Source of the DNA: Siderastrea siderea
Taxonomy: Eukaryota; Cnidaria; Anthozoa; Scleractinia; Rhizangiidae
Length of the DNA: 64,000 nt
Direction of reading: 5' to 3'
NCBI GenBank assembly: GCA_964030785.1
Contig: OZ034975.1
Span: 2,178,701-2,242,700, forward strand
Below the pieces are notes generated by a model. It ran no database searches, had not been told where the DNA came from, and saw nothing but the letters and a program-made list of their open reading frames with translations. Within the stretch, counting starts at the first letter, position 1. Each line of letters opens with the position of its first letter. Positions 28,301 through 40,920 of the stretch are shown one piece after another. Position numbers and translations under genes: made by a program.

Positions 28301-28490
28301 CGTGCCTCAGTCATCGCGCAGTTTTCCAATCCAATAAATGAACTCCTGTTTGAGAAAGTTATTTCTGCAATGGGCTTGGTACCCTACTAGTTAAGTAGAC
28401 TGTACTTTTTCATAACTTGGAGCTTCATTAAGTACTTGAGGATCTCTCTAAGAGATCATTCAACTAAACTGTTACCTCTTTAGTCGCCAT
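1..28490 (-). CDS. ASL: Argininosuccinate lyase, 20 coding exons, 3' end cut by window edge
   Basis: Cleaves argininosuccinate to arginine and fumarate in the cytosol (urea/arginine pathway). Coding exons 5' to 3' (high to low): 28476-28490, 26543-26650, 24766-24852, 14597-14680, 13649-13705, 12864-12880, 11441-11521, 10747-10786, 10595-10632, 9896-9973, 8330-8382, 7847-7952, 6581-6652, 5997-6081, 3150-3176, 2265-2297, 1956-2039, 1409-1489, 529-635, 1-146. All join in phase with GT-AG sites, giving about 466 codons (human ASL is 464), so only a few codons are missing. Seen: MATKE start then [25 protein letters not shown] (general acid/base region, His about 161), and the fumarase/ASL signature [10 protein letters not shown] with the catalytic serine about residue 283. 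The residue after that signature is Ala where human has Pro. C-terminal [18 protein letters not shown] is typical. No frameshift or missing catalytic residue was seen. Intron 3 is about 10 kb because it hosts a transposon. Confidence 0.96.
1620..1937. repeat. Cluster of degenerate AGCGTGACAGA repeats
   Basis: At least eight variants of (T)AGCGTGACAGA, some inverted (TATCACGCTAGA), mixed with AAAACAGCA and TGACAAAAACAGTGA. Spacing is irregular. It ends just beside the donor of ASL exon 17. Confidence 0.6.
2387..2749. repeat. 363-bp fold-back element
   Basis: The arms begin CATGTGTTTTCCCCGAG and end with the inverse CTCGGGGAAAACACATG. They extend about 165 bp with a small deletion in one arm and a loop near 2563-2595. 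ASL intron, MITE-like. Confidence 0.8.
3298..3685. mobile_element. TTAA-type MITE, AAAGGGGCTACGTCACG family, copy 1
   Basis: Terminal inverted repeats TTAAAGGGGCTACGTCACG and CGTGACGTAGCCCCTTTAA. ASL intron. Confidence 0.8.
3881..3947. repeat. Half copy of the 5467 fold-back
   Basis: Shares ATCCTCAGGCAATACTA, AAATTGCTACACTG and CAAAGCCACTGAAAA with the 5467-5575 element, in the same order. Confidence 0.6.
5228..5299 (-). pseudogene. tRNA-Thr(AGT)-like pseudogene or SINE head
   Basis: On the minus strand: GCTC...GAGC D-arm, anticodon loop CTAGTAA (AGT), intact T-arm GTGGG-TTCGAGT-CCCAC. The acceptor and anticodon stems each have mismatches, so a working tRNA is unlikely. Confidence 0.5.
5467..5575. 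repeat. Fold-back element, about 50-bp arms
   Basis: ATACTAAGT...AAATTGCTACACTGGAAATC pairs with GATTTTCAGTGTAGCAATT...ACTTAGTAT around an AGTGGCTT centre. ASL intron. Confidence 0.75.
7316..7800 (-). repeat. 106-bp satellite array, about 4.5 copies
   Basis: Monomers share TTGTACAGCATAATAAACAG, CACCACAGGAAAGTACTGC, TCAGTAGCTTTCATTTGAA and GGTCACACTTTAGGATTTC. Copies here are more diverged than at 13.8 kb. Confidence 0.8.
9114..9620. mobile_element. Possible non-autonomous element with ACAGCTGATTTCACTG inverted ends
   Basis: TTTACAGCTGATTTCACTG at 9113-9131 faces its inverted copy CAGTGAAATCAGCTGTAAC at 9602-9620. Inside are a tRNA-like sequence and two direct copies of GTCACTAACTGAATAAAACA. 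ASL intron. Confidence 0.45.
9341..9412 (+). pseudogene. tRNA-Thr(AGT)-like sequence
   Basis: Acceptor TCTCCTA pairs with TGGGAGA over 7 bp including one wobble; D-arm GCTC-AGTGGTA-GAGC; anticodon stem TCTGG/CCAGA with an 8-nt loop containing AGT; T-arm with GGTTCGACTCC. The 8-nt loop argues against function. It lies inside a terminal-inverted-repeat element (9114-9620). Confidence 0.5.
12055..12833. repeat. Minisatellite of about 20-bp CAATYCCAAAGTCAATCC units
   Basis: About 35-40 imperfect copies of CAATTCCAAAGTCAATCC / CAATCCCAAAGTCAATCC with variable CCTCCCT spacers. Non-coding, in the ASL intron next to the microexon. Confidence 0.9.
12864..12880 (-). other. ASL: 17-nt microexon of ASL (exon 6)
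   Basis: Reading on the minus strand there is a TTAG acceptor, 17 nt, then a GTAAGT donor. It adds the residues A-Q-V-D-A and the first two bases of Arg between the SRNDQ exon and the LWLKNE exon. The family has exactly this spacing (SRNDQ-five residues-RLW), and 17 nt is the only length that keeps both neighbours in frame. Such an exon is easily missed by gene predictors. It abuts the CAATYCCAAAGTC minisatellite, which ends about 30 bp downstream of it on the plus axis. Confidence 0.85.
13171..13403. repeat. Cluster of palindromic AGGATCCT motifs
   Basis: About twenty copies of GGATCCT, GTAGGATCC or ATCCTG in both orientations with 2-15 bp between them. The core AGGATCCT is self-complementary. 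Confidence 0.75.
13805..14309 (-). repeat. 106-bp satellite array, about 5 copies
   Basis: ATGGTCACACTTTAG starts recur at 13843, 13949, 14055 and 14161, exactly 106 bp apart. Because 106 is not a multiple of three, the minus-strand open frames through it are incidental. Confidence 0.9.
14306..14396. repeat. TAGA/CAGA microsatellite
   Basis: TAGA units followed by CAGA units, adjoining the satellite array at 13.8 kb. Confidence 0.9.
15261..15532. repeat. Left subterminal array of TTTAA/TTAAA motifs of the CACTA element
   Basis: About fifteen degenerate copies of TTTAAG or CTTAAA in both orientations, spaced roughly 12-25 bp (for example GTTTAAGT, ACTTAAAC, CATTAAA), start just inside the left terminus and end near AATAAAAGAAAA. 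The density is far above that of neighbouring AT-rich DNA. Confidence 0.7.
16095..22370 (-). CDS. Nested five-exon gene inside a CACTA-type element, 267-aa protein of unknown function
   Basis: Exons 5' to 3': 22218-22370, 18540-18610, 17927-18030, 17199-17308, 16095-16460 (stop included). All have GT-AG sites and compatible phases, total 804 nt. The start Met at 22370 is the first after an in-frame stop. Seen: a basic, coiled-coil-like middle ([18 protein letters not shown] then [15 protein letters not shown]), an acidic stretch ([13 protein letters not shown]), and a basic C-terminus with [16 protein letters not shown] and a Pro-rich [13 protein letters not shown] end. I do not recognise a named domain; similar tails occur in uncharacterised, transposon-associated proteins of marine invertebrates (recollection, not checked). 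It lies entirely between the subterminal arrays of the surrounding element. Inference: an element-encoded DNA-binding accessory protein, comparable in role to plant TNPA, or a domesticated derivative. No DDE transposase motif was seen in it. Confidence 0.72.
17617..17870. mobile_element. MITE with TACAGT ends and 9-bp target duplication
   Basis: Inverted termini TTACAGTAAAACTACTCAGC and, from the right, ACAGTCAAAATACTCAGC. AATGTTATT is repeated directly outside (17608-17616, 17871-17879). The 8-9-bp duplication suggests a hAT- or Mutator-type source. It sits in an intron of the nested gene. Confidence 0.75.
19526..19858. repeat. Repeat with ATGGGGTCGCAT units between G-run and C-run ends
   Basis: Starts TTGATACCCGGTGGGGG and ends with the inverse-like AAGTACCCCCCCCCC; inside, ATGGGGTCGCA-type units recur every 50-60 bp. 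Intron of the nested gene. Confidence 0.55.
19866..20523. repeat. Tandem pair of about 320-bp fold-back units
   Basis: Two copies (about 19866-20196 and 20204-20523) share GATATGAATTTTATTTTC, AAAAACAATATTTTACAAGC, a GAGTGAGTA-centred inverted repeat, GATATCCTCACTAGTGAGGA, and AACACTCTTG. The minus-strand open frame of 181 codons here is a by-product. Confidence 0.75.
20901..21120. mobile_element. 220-bp MITE with GGGCCAA ends
   Basis: GGGCCAATTACATG at the left faces ATAATTCCTTGGCCC at the right; the body has CCTGGCTAGCTGGG and GCTGGCCGATGATTAGCC. Intron of the nested gene. Confidence 0.6.
21654..21865. mobile_element. TTAA-type MITE (AACCCTTTCACT ends) containing a 106-bp satellite monomer
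   Basis: Ends TTAACCCTTTCACTCCCA and TTGGAAGTGAAAGGGTTAA. Its body reads CTGTGGATGAAACCTTATGG, CTCAAATGAAACCTCTTCAG and CAATACTTTCCCATAGTATT, a diverged monomer of the dispersed satellite in opposite orientation. Confidence 0.75.
23690..24090. repeat. Right subterminal array of TTTAA/TTAAA motifs of the CACTA element
   Basis: About twenty-five degenerate TTTAA/TTAAA motifs in both orientations over 400 bp, of the same kind as the left array, running up to the CACTAGG right terminus. No coding potential. Confidence 0.7.
25100..25340. repeat. GATT/GGAT/GGTT microsatellite
   Basis: Runs of GATT, TGGA, TTGG and CAGT four-base units in ASL intron 2. Confidence 0.95.
26830..28010. repeat. Minisatellite of TCTCTATGATGGACACC units with 133-bp higher-order period
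   Basis: About 1.2 kb of 15-18-bp units (TCTCTAAGATGGACA, TTTCTATGGTGGACACC, ACTCTGTGGTGGACACC). In the centre a block beginning GATGCCTTTCTATGG repeats every 133 bp (27426, 27559), giving apparent [13 protein letters not shown] open frames. ASL intron 1, non-coding. Confidence 0.9.
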
Positions 28491-28720
28491 TGGGTTTCAA
28501 TGATTAATATTGCCAGTGCATCTGTTAAAGGAGACCTGATATTCTGTGTCCTATCTGTTGGAAGAATCGCTTTTTACTGCAAAACAGGAACCTTTGATAG
28601 AAAGTCGAGGAAAAACAAACATGTAAATTTTTTTTTAAAACGTTCCTCGTTTTCTGAGAAGTCTAGTACCCAGACTCTTCAGTTGTAGGACGAGAGGGCA
28701 CCGGGTTTGGTAAAAACAAT
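28491..28720. promoter_or_regulatory. Shared bidirectional promoter of ASL and ADAT2
   Basis: The two start codons diverge with only 230 bp between them. No TATA box is obvious. The ADAT2 start lies in AATATGGCGGA, close to the YY1-type initiator element AANATGGCGG. The ASL start reads CCAATGGCGAC on the minus strand, with a CCAAT sequence over the start. A TATA-less, head-to-head arrangement fits two housekeeping genes (inference). Confidence 0.65.
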
Positions 28721-31845
<3,125 letters not shown>

Positions 31846-31863
31846 GGAGTGTAATTTTATATG

Positions 31864-31892
31864 AATAAACCCGTTGAATTTCAATAAATAAA
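31864..31892 (+). terminator. ADAT2 polyadenylation signals
   Basis: Three AATAAA hexamers (31864-31869, 31883-31888, 31887-31892) begin 19 bp after the ADAT2 stop codon. They would give a very short 3' UTR. Confidence 0.55.
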
Positions 31893-32719
31893 CGTGAAAT
31901 GAAAATCGGTTGCATTCAGTTCCAGAATGGTGGCCTCTTAACTCGCATGTTTTCGCAAACAATTTCAGTTGAAAATTTGAACCTTGTTTTAAGATGCCAT
32001 TTGAATTCTCCAACACAATTTCAGTTTTATCTCACACAAACACTCTACTTTAGGCTGTTTAACCCACGTCCAAACTGGTGGATTTTATCTTGAAAAGGCG
32101 ACACGGAAACTAGCGGTGACATTTCTCTCTCTCCTGAAAATGTTAAGTTTTCAAACACATTTTGAAAGATGTCGAAAAATAAATAGCAACAGTCAAAACT
32201 ACTGCTGAAAGCTTTCATTGAAATGGTTGTACTTTAAAAGGACAGTTGCAGCCAAAATATTGAAATTTCACGTATCTACGTTAACTCCCTTGTCATGACG
32301 CTAAATCCAGTGACACCAAATATACAACTAGTCTGGATAATAAGATTCTACCAAACAATAGAAAACAAGCAGTGTGGGGACAGAGTGAAGGATTACAAGG
32401 AAAAAGTCAATTACAATTCATTACATTTGATTTCTAGCAGCCCAAAAATTAAAAGCTGCCATTCTGATAGGACTTTGAGATTTTAGCCGTTATTTTGTCT
32501 CTATCGGTATTTCTTTGCATTCATCACGCTTGGCAATTTTTTGTAGATGTTTATCCTAGTGAAAGGATCGTGATATGAGGTTGTCAGTCTTACAATATAC
32601 TATTTGAAAATAAGTTTCTTGAAGAGGGATGATGCTATTAAGAAAACGCATATTTACCACCCGGATGCTCAGTTGATTCAGTAGAAAAAGGATACCGACT
32701 TAATTTTCAAGTAGCAATC

Positions 32720-32868
32720 TGGCCCCAGTTGATCAAAAGTTGGATAGCGCTATCCACTGGATAAATCTCTATCCAGTGGATAATGCAATTGGTTTCCCTA
32801 ACACTTATTCACTGGATAGTGATTTATCCGGTGGATAGCGCTATCCAACTTTTGAACAACTGGGGCCT
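32720..32868. mobile_element. 149-bp MITE (GGCCCCAGTTG ends, GGATAGCGCTATCC core)
   Basis: Near-perfect fold-back: GGCCCCAGTTGATCAAAAG, TTGGATAGCGCTATCCACTG and GGATAAATC mirrored on the right. GGATAGCGCTATCC is itself a palindrome in both arms. Confidence 0.85.
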
Positions 32869-35348
32869 GGTCTTCAGGTTGAATGAGTACACTGAAAGCG
32901 CCTTTCGTTTGCGTGTGTTAAGTGTTAAAATCGCTTCATCCATGTTAAGTCACAACTTTATTACCATGTATAATTTAATGCAACCTTGACTCTGCTCTTA
33001 ACACAGCTGAAACACAATGCCTACAATCTAATTTTAAGGGGCAAAATAAAAAAAAAACATTATCAGTATTCTTTTGTCGTTTCGCCACGCGCGTTTAGCC
33101 GGTGGTCAGTCACGAAACAGTGAGTGGGATTGGCAGAAACAACTCGCGGCTGCAGCTAAAAGACCTCGCCGCTTCAATTCAAAGGCAGCGAGTTTCTGGT
33201 TGAATATCCTTCTTTGTTTTTTTCCTATCAATTCACCTGCTAATTTGTCTCGACAGTTGGCAAATAAATGGTGCCATATTTATATTTGACACAACTACAA
33301 GTAACAAGGTTGTCCTACTTTCTTAAAAGGATGAGTTCATTTTTCCACAACAAAATTAAAACAACTGAGCTTAAAGGGTAAGTTAATTTCAGACCAGGTC
33401 TTGAAAATTCAATGTTAAGATGAAGATTTCATATTCGAACTACTCGATCTTAAAAAAGGTTGTCCAATTCAGGGTTGCCCTGTCAGTGTTTTGTTTTGTT
33501 TTGTTTTTTCGTCTTAAGACATTTTCATGACGATTCATTTAAAATCATCTCGCGTGTGGCAATATCTCCGAAAAATCTATCACTTTGTTCCCGGGGCGTT
33601 AAGTGAGAATTTTCAAGGCCTTTTTAACAATCTTACTAAAACAATGCTATAACAGGTCATCTTCATCCGAGCGCGACGTCTGGAGTAGAAAAAGCTAGTG
33701 ATTATTTCAACGACCTTGAATAGGTTATTAAGGCGTAGGCCCAAAACAACCAAATGTTTACAAAATTCGGTTGTTTCGAGGTCACCTTTTTGTTAAAGGA
33801 AAACACAAAACAGTCATTAGAAATCCGGTAACATTTGTCTAAAAATGTTATGACATCAAACTGATATTTTTCCTCGTGGTAAAAGCAAACACCAGATATA
33901 TCGTTTACAAGTCCTTTATATTTTAAAATCAACACGTGTTTTCGTCCTTACAATTTTAATGCCGTTTGTTACGGTTGACTGCTAAGGGCGGAGCAGGGTA
34001 GGAGGAAGGGGGGGGGGGGGTTGGGGAAAAGTTCAGCTTAACTTTTAAATATTATAAATGATGTGCGTTTATTAGTTGGTATCGCTAATATCATTATTTT
34101 GAAAGAAACATACAGCTCGCTCAAACTCTATTTTTCGTCTCAACATCAATCATCTCTTGTGCGCTTTTGAGTCACTTTTTGTTGTTTTTCTACCTTAATA
34201 AACTATATTTGCAGGACTTCCAGTTGTGAAACAATGACCACATGGAAAACGAGCCGTATTAGTTTGATTTTTCCTTCATTTTGAAGATAGTTCTTTGTAC
34301 TCAAAAACAAAATGGCCTATGCAAGCCTAAAGTATAGTTTTTTGGTCTCTATAAATAATTTCTAAGCCTCACCGTCTTCCTGGTTGAAGTCAAAAGATGG
34401 AAGCTTTCAAAGCTCTCAAAAATGTCTATTTATCCCATTCGCCGTTTAACTCTCCTTCCCCCCCCCCCCCCCCTACCTTCAATTCAATAACTTTCCTGAA
34501 GAGAATTTTTTTTCTTCTGGAGAGAAGTTATCATACTGTTAAAGTCCTCAGCTCAAGTGGCGCTGAAATTTATTCCCAACGTATGCCGAGACAAATTTAT
34601 GTCGTCTGCTTCTCTGTTGCATAATTTTTGGAAAATGAAACTAGCCATACAACAAACGACGCAACAGCTCCAATTATGTTGACTTAAAAATAAAAGCCAT
34701 TTAAAGACGTGATTGACAGGTAGCATGTACATCAGGAATATAGAATCGGTTACGCTGCAAATTCTTATCACCCGTTTGTGAACTTTTACTTGTATGCATA
34801 CAAAGAACACGCTTTAGACAGAGGTTAGTGAAATTCACTTCAATCTTGGATCAGTAGTTCATGTTTCGAAATCGCAACAACATCGCAACATTTTGTACGA
34901 GTGGTTAGCCGAGGTTAGCCAAATTTTCGAGGACAAAAAACTTCCCTTCCTTGGATAGACGAGTTTTGTTTGACAAGTGCAAATTTAAATGTTATCACCC
35001 TACATTTATGTTATACCACGCAAGTGAGTGATCCCTTTCACTTTCCTTTCCAAGGTTTAATTTTGGTAGGTTTTATTTCACGGACTTTTAAAGGTGCACG
35101 AATATAGCGTAAATAAACGCCCGCGAACACAAAATATACTAGTCATTTAGGAACTCTTTTAACGTAAGACTTGTTTTATATAATCAGCCGTCACTACCCA
35201 GAGACAGTGCAAAAATGTCTCCAGACAGATCAGCAGGTATTTTAAAAACACAGTAGGTGCTATATTAGCCACAGCGAACAGCAGGCAACTTCAGATGACA
35301 CCCCGGGGGAGGTCTTGTTTAAAAGATCTGTTTTAATCAGGTAAGCCG

Positions 35349-35428
35349 CTAGTCTCCTACGCAGCCGTTTTCAGTGTCGGCCAGCCGTTTTTAGTGTCGA
35401 CACTGAAAAAGGCTGCGTAGGAGACTAG
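35349..35428. repeat. 80-bp fold-back
   Basis: CTAGTCTCCTACGCAGCC and GGCTGCGTAGGAGACTAG frame an inner TTTCAGTGTCG/CGACACTGAAA pair. Confidence 0.8.
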
Positions 35429-35700
35429 CAATTTGCTAAATTTTCTGGGGGCCTCTGGACTGAATAATTATAGGTAGATGTCGAATGGAAATTCACTGTA
35501 GGAGTTAGAATTATTAACGGCAGCTTTGTAACATAAACTAAGAGTTTCGAAAGAGTTTATATCTCGTATCGCAAAGGGGACTGTTGATAAAGATGATTCA
35601 AGTGTCATATAGTTGGTTCCTAAGCACATTCCTTTATGGAAAGAATAGATAAATAAACGAGTTCTACAGAAGAACACTACACACTTAAGGATTTAATCAA

Positions 35701-35820
35701 AGACTGCCGGAAAAGTTAGAACCACCTTGTACAGCGTAATAAACAGTACCAAAAGAAAGCACTACTCAGTAGTTTCATTTGAATGATCACACTTCAGGAT
35801 TTCGTCCAAAGACCCAAACT
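35701..35820 (-). repeat. 106-bp satellite, about 1 copy
   Basis: GTTAGAACCACCTTGTACAG, ACTCAGTAGTTTCATTTGAA and CACACTTCAGGATTTCGTCC match the 13.8-kb monomer with substitutions. Confidence 0.7.
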
Positions 35821-36948
35821 TGAGAATTTCAGTTTGCTCGATAGCTTTCATCGGAACAGTCGGCTCACTTAGGGGTCTTTAACTACAAATCAGTTTAAAC
35901 TTTAAAATAACCCTTTAAGGCATATCATGGATGGGACACTAAATCGTAGTCATATTATGTTGGCCTAACAGTTTGCTTAGTACCCATACGACCATACTGT
36001 GTACCCACTGGAATTCCCGGATGGAGACAGAGACAATATGAAGGAAATATTTTTGCCTAAGGAAACAACAGTCACCTGCGGTTCACTCCATTCTCCTCGT
36101 TCCCATGAACTTTCCAAACAAACACAATATCCGACACTAGGCAAACGTTGGATAAAACGATCGACGCCTCTCTGAACCCGAGACAGCAGTTTATTATCTG
36201 TCGTTTGACTATAAAGTCGTTTCTTTACAACCCGGTGCGCGACAAAGACGTTATTGTTGCAAATCCCTTAAGGGATTCCAGTCAACCGAACGACTTTAGC
36301 CCTTATCATTTTGTCACCCTTACAGTTACAAATTCAAAGGAAGAAAAACATTAAGCGCTCAAACATCGGAAAACTCGTCTTTCGGCCTCTGTCAGCTTCT
36401 ATGTAAAAAGTAAGGGAAAAAAAACCACCCAGAATCCATGCGTGTGAGTCGCAAGAGGTAAAAAATGGCCGCTTAGAATTTACCCACGGTCAATTTTTGG
36501 CTTCTTGCGTTGCTTCTGGTTTCACGACGAAAACAAAAAAAGAAAGAAAAAACTAGCTGGCAGCTATGACAATGAGCGGAAAGAAGGATACCTTCCATTA
36601 GTGAACAGTGACTTGTGTTTTCGAAATAAAGAATTACACTTTCCTGTGCCACCTGAAAATCACGTTATCTCCTCAGGCTTGTTTAACCTGTCGTCATTTA
36701 TCACTTATTTTGACATCTGTTACTAATGGCTGAAACGCAGTAAGTAAATGTAGGCAGTTCTAAATGTTTTTGGTCTGACTGCTCTACAATGATCAATCAT
36801 CAGCGTCTTCCTAGAACTTGCGTGTGTTTTTTCGTAGTTTTATGAACCTTGTTTAAGTACATTTTGGTTATGTGCATTAAAAACATTATCATTCAAAACA
36901 CACATTTAATATATTGAAGATATTCTAACTGTGACAAATTGCTAAGAG

Positions 36949-37160
36949 TTAACCCATTAAGCCCCAATACTGATCAGTATGAAATTTCTCCTCGTCATAT
37001 CAGTCCATTATAGCACATACAAGTGAGGAGAATTAAGGATTGATCACTAAAGATGAATTGTCTTGATGCTTAAACAAGTTCTCCCAAATAGTGCTCAACA
37101 AAATATATGGAGTCCAGTAAGGAGAATTTGTATAATGATGCTGGGGCTGAAAGGGTCAAC
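36949..37160. mobile_element. TTAA-type MITE, TTAACCCTTTAAGCCCC family, copy 1
   Basis: Ends TTAACCCATTAAGCCCCAA and TGGGGCTGAAAGGGTCAAC; shares AAATTTCTCCT, ACAAGTGAGGAGAA and AGTAAGGAGAAT with the two copies at 55.8 and 57.1 kb. Confidence 0.75.
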
Positions 37161-38225
37161 GACGTCTGAAGATGTTTCTTCCAGTAAGATCTCATGGAAG
37201 TGAGTTATTTAGTCCACTATTTAAAAATTATTTCTACTGTTTGTTGCGGGGTATTGGATACATTTTAAATCAGTATTCACATCTTTTCATTTTCATTCAA
37301 GACTTAGCGGAGAGGCGCTGTTTTGAAATGATGTGTCATATTTGGGACTAACTATGCACTTACTATGGACTATGGATTTTTGGAAAGATAATGAAAATTC
37401 GAGGAATAAGATTCCATTCCCCAAAATTTTCTGCCACTTTTAAACATTCATCTAAGGAATACGAGAAGATCGCACTGCGTTAGTTTTCGCAAGTACGCCT
37501 TTAAAAGGACATAAAACGATGCGGGGAAACAGTAAGCGACGATATATTCTACGTTGATTCCGTTGAATTTCCCTAAATTCAACAATACATTGTATCGAAT
37601 AGAGCTAGTTTCTCAGCTGAAAAGATATTTGAATTTTTACCAGACGTTTAGATAACACTGGATGGCAGACTTTCTTTGCCTGTAGCGCTTCATGGTCTGA
37701 GTGGCTTAGCATTGAGTGATTGACAACCATGTTGCTTTAGTTAGCACGTAATCGCACGTGAACAGACAGGAATAAGTACATTCAAATTTTTATCATTCAT
37801 TCGAACTTCCCTTCTTCACGAAGCTTTTAGAAATCTACTTGTAGCTAATAACGTACTATAGTTTAAAAAAGAGTTTCGAACCAGTCGCTTTTTCCGGTAC
37901 GTTATACGTGCAGTCATTATTCCTTGCCAAATTTACAAATTTGCAACATTTGTAAAAGGTAAGTTGTCTTAGTTATTGTCAAAGCCCACCTCAATTCGCA
38001 TTACAGTTTCTGTAGATCCTATCAAGTAACTTAAAAGTTTTTCTACTTCCCTAAATTTGGTTTTCTCAATAATAAGCTTTATCTTTTCGGTGACAAACCA
38101 GGTGTGTAACGTCTAGTCAGTTCAGTTTCATTTCCGTGTATTAAATCTTTCATTTTCCAAAAAACAGCTGCGTTGAAAACAGGAAAAAATCATATAACAA
38201 CGTGCTACTTTTGTTTAAATAGTGT

Positions 38226-38520
38226 CATACTTTTGGACTTAATCCAAAGACTCAAAAGTTGGAACACCATAAACAGCTTTACAAGCAGCGCCAAAGGAAC
38301 ACACTTCCCCTTTCATTTGAATTAATTGGGTAATATTAATTTTTATGACTTCATCCACAGACTTGAAACTTGGCGGAACACCACAGAGTACAGCATCATA
38401 AATAGCACCAAGATACGGCTCAGTAGCTTTCATTTCTATGGTCACAATTAAGAATTTTAGTCACTAGACTTGAAAGTTAGCTTTCATTTAAATGTTCACA
38501 TTTTAAAATTTGGACCAGAC
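38226..38520 (-). repeat. Diverged 106-bp satellite monomers
   Basis: CCAAAGACTCAAAAGTTGGA, CTCAGTAGCTTTCATTTCTA and ACTTCATCCACAGAC recur as rearranged, partial monomers. Confidence 0.6.
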
Positions 38521-39924
38521 TCTCAAAAATTTGAATGTCACGGATTCAAGGTTTAAGTCGGATGGGGCAGAATTAAAATTGATGCGGAAAAATCCGTCAC
38601 GATCGTTGTTTTATTGTTGGAGATCTATTTTTCTAACAATTATCACATGTTATTTATGGAAAACCGGTCAGACTTTCCATTCGATTCGATGGTCGGATCG
38701 GTCTGGGCATCTCGGTTGTTTCCCTAGTCAAGAATCTTTACGTTGTCTCTGTCTATCAGGCTTTCATAGGTAAACAGCAAAATAATAAATATACCCTTAA
38801 ATTCATCTTATTCTGACATATATTTTGGGAGTCTTAATCTTTTACGATTTTGCAATTTAGAAAATAACGCCGGCCATATTTTTGGCCATTTAACACTTTT
38901 GTCTTAACACTTGTGAAAATAAAGTCTTGCGAACTACTGCCTGTGCTGATGCACCAATAAGAATAAGTGGAATTTTTAGCGACATTTAGCAACAACATGG
39001 ATTAGTGGAAATAAGGTAATAAAACTGGAAATATCAAAATTATTTTATATTCCGCTGGATAACAATTTTTTCCGGAATATGGAAAGTTATTGGCGGGAGG
39101 TGAGAGCTGATTTATAGACGTCATATCTGAGCAATACAATTTATCAATTTGTCATGATGAAGCCTCGCTGTAGGAACAAAAGTTCAAACAGCAAAATTCA
39201 AATACCTTGTCAGTGCAGTCGTCAGGTAATTGCAATTTGGAATATACTGTCTAATACATCTATCCGCATAAAGGATAATCTACGAAGTTGGATATAGTTT
39301 GTGACAATAAATAAGAACTAGGAAGATTCATTGTTATTAATTGAACCATGAGGCAACTTGACAGGGAAAAGAATGGCAGCTGTTTTTCACCCTCGGGTCA
39401 GTAGAAATATATTGTGATCAGTGCCAGATTAGGCATTGATTTGAGTATGTACGAACAATAGCCCTTTGGGCTATTTCAAAATTAAAATTCGGAATCCTGC
39501 AGTACAAATTTAAAGAAAAGAAAACTGAAATTAATATTAATTGAAACTGAATTGACACTTGCTGTAAAGGCGTTTTTAAAAAGAAACGTTTATGAAAACG
39601 CTGAAAAGGCGTTTCGAACTGAAAGCTTCGGCTTTCGATTCGTTGGTTTAAATAGAAACTTAAGTTAAACGTCACGGCTTACAAAGGATTTGAAGTTACC
39701 TGAAATGCTCAAATAATGTTAGAAACGAGAGAATGGGTCAAGGGAGCAACTTATAGATCTCTGGAATGTATGCATTTTCATTTCGAGGATGTGGATGTCT
39801 TGTGATGTGCTCCGTGAAAAATTATTAACTCTTAATAGTTATCAGGCTGTCAACAATAACTCATCGTCAGAATATATGTTGTGATTATGTTTTGTACAAA
39901 ATGACTCCAATTGCACCAATTTTG

Positions 39925-40607
39925 AATCGGTTGAATGAAAAATGCGAACAACCTCACAGTGTTCTTTAAATCTGGTGTCTTAAATAAATCTAAGATCAAA
40001 CACTATATAAGCCTAAAGCAGCACAAATATGTCCTACACTGGCAACATACTATTCAACACTCAAAGAAACTAGAATTTTATAACACTTTTAAAAACGAAT
40101 ACACACCTTCTTGTTATCTGGAACTTACAAGCAAGTTAAGTGAAAGGGAAGAATTAGTGAAATTCAGAATAGGTAACCACAAACTAATGATTGAAAGTGG
40201 TAGATATAGTCAAATCCCGAGAGTTAATAGACTTTGCCCAACTTGCGGATCCAATAAAATTGAGGGTGAAATTCACTTACTTTTTCACTGTCCTAAATAC
40301 TCAATGTTTAGAGACAGGTTTTACAGGAAACTAGACTCAACTACCACATATAAAACGACTGTCTACATTGGAAGTTACAAAAGAATTAATGAATTTTGAT
40401 CATTATTTTGTAAACATTCAATTGCTGAGATTCATTCTATCATGCTTGAATTTACGCAATAATTTATTATCAATTCAGACTGATGTAACTTAATTCTTAT
40501 CTCCTTATATAATTATTACATTATAAGTTCTTTTTGTTGAGCTGTATGCTTTTGCAATCTGTAATAACTTATAGTCATGCAAATAAAGCTATTGTTGTTG
40601 GCAAAAA
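39925..40607 (+). mobile_element. 5'-truncated non-LTR retrotransposon (LINE) tail
   Basis: The frame at 39935-40399 encodes the C-terminal end of a LINE reverse-transcriptase protein. It has the zinc-binding pattern CPTCG...HLLFHC near its end (C-x2-C...H-x4-C), then a short 3' UTR with AATAAA and an A-rich end. The 5' boundary is not defined. Dead fragment; no endonuclease or RT catalytic region remains. Confidence 0.75.
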
Positions 40608-40920
40608 AACAAACAAACAAATAAACAAAGCCATGATCAGAACAACGGATTTTTGTTATTTTGTTTTATCTTAGGACTTGGAGAAGCACTCGTGGCCTAT
40701 TACTTTCTCAAAAATTGAGTTTTACCAGAGGGCTTACACCTAAATAATTAACAATCGGGCCCCGGAGATCGGCTTACATAACGCTACGGAAATTACAGAA
40801 ATTAAACTGAACGGTAAAGTATTAGAATTACTGTAGAAGTTAATTATTAACGCATTTCTTCCGTCGTTAGTTACAAGCATCTCCTTACAAGTTACAAGCT
40901 CTCTCCATCAAGGAATGAAA

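Larger units (their letters stand above)
31893..40920. other. Intergenic region between ADAT2 and the type II receptor gene
   Basis: Apart from the MITEs, satellite monomers and LINE tail listed separately, I see no exon with recognisable protein similarity, splice pattern or RNA gene. Open frames here are under 90 codons and AT-driven. G- and C-runs occur at 34009 and 34459. Confidence 0.6.
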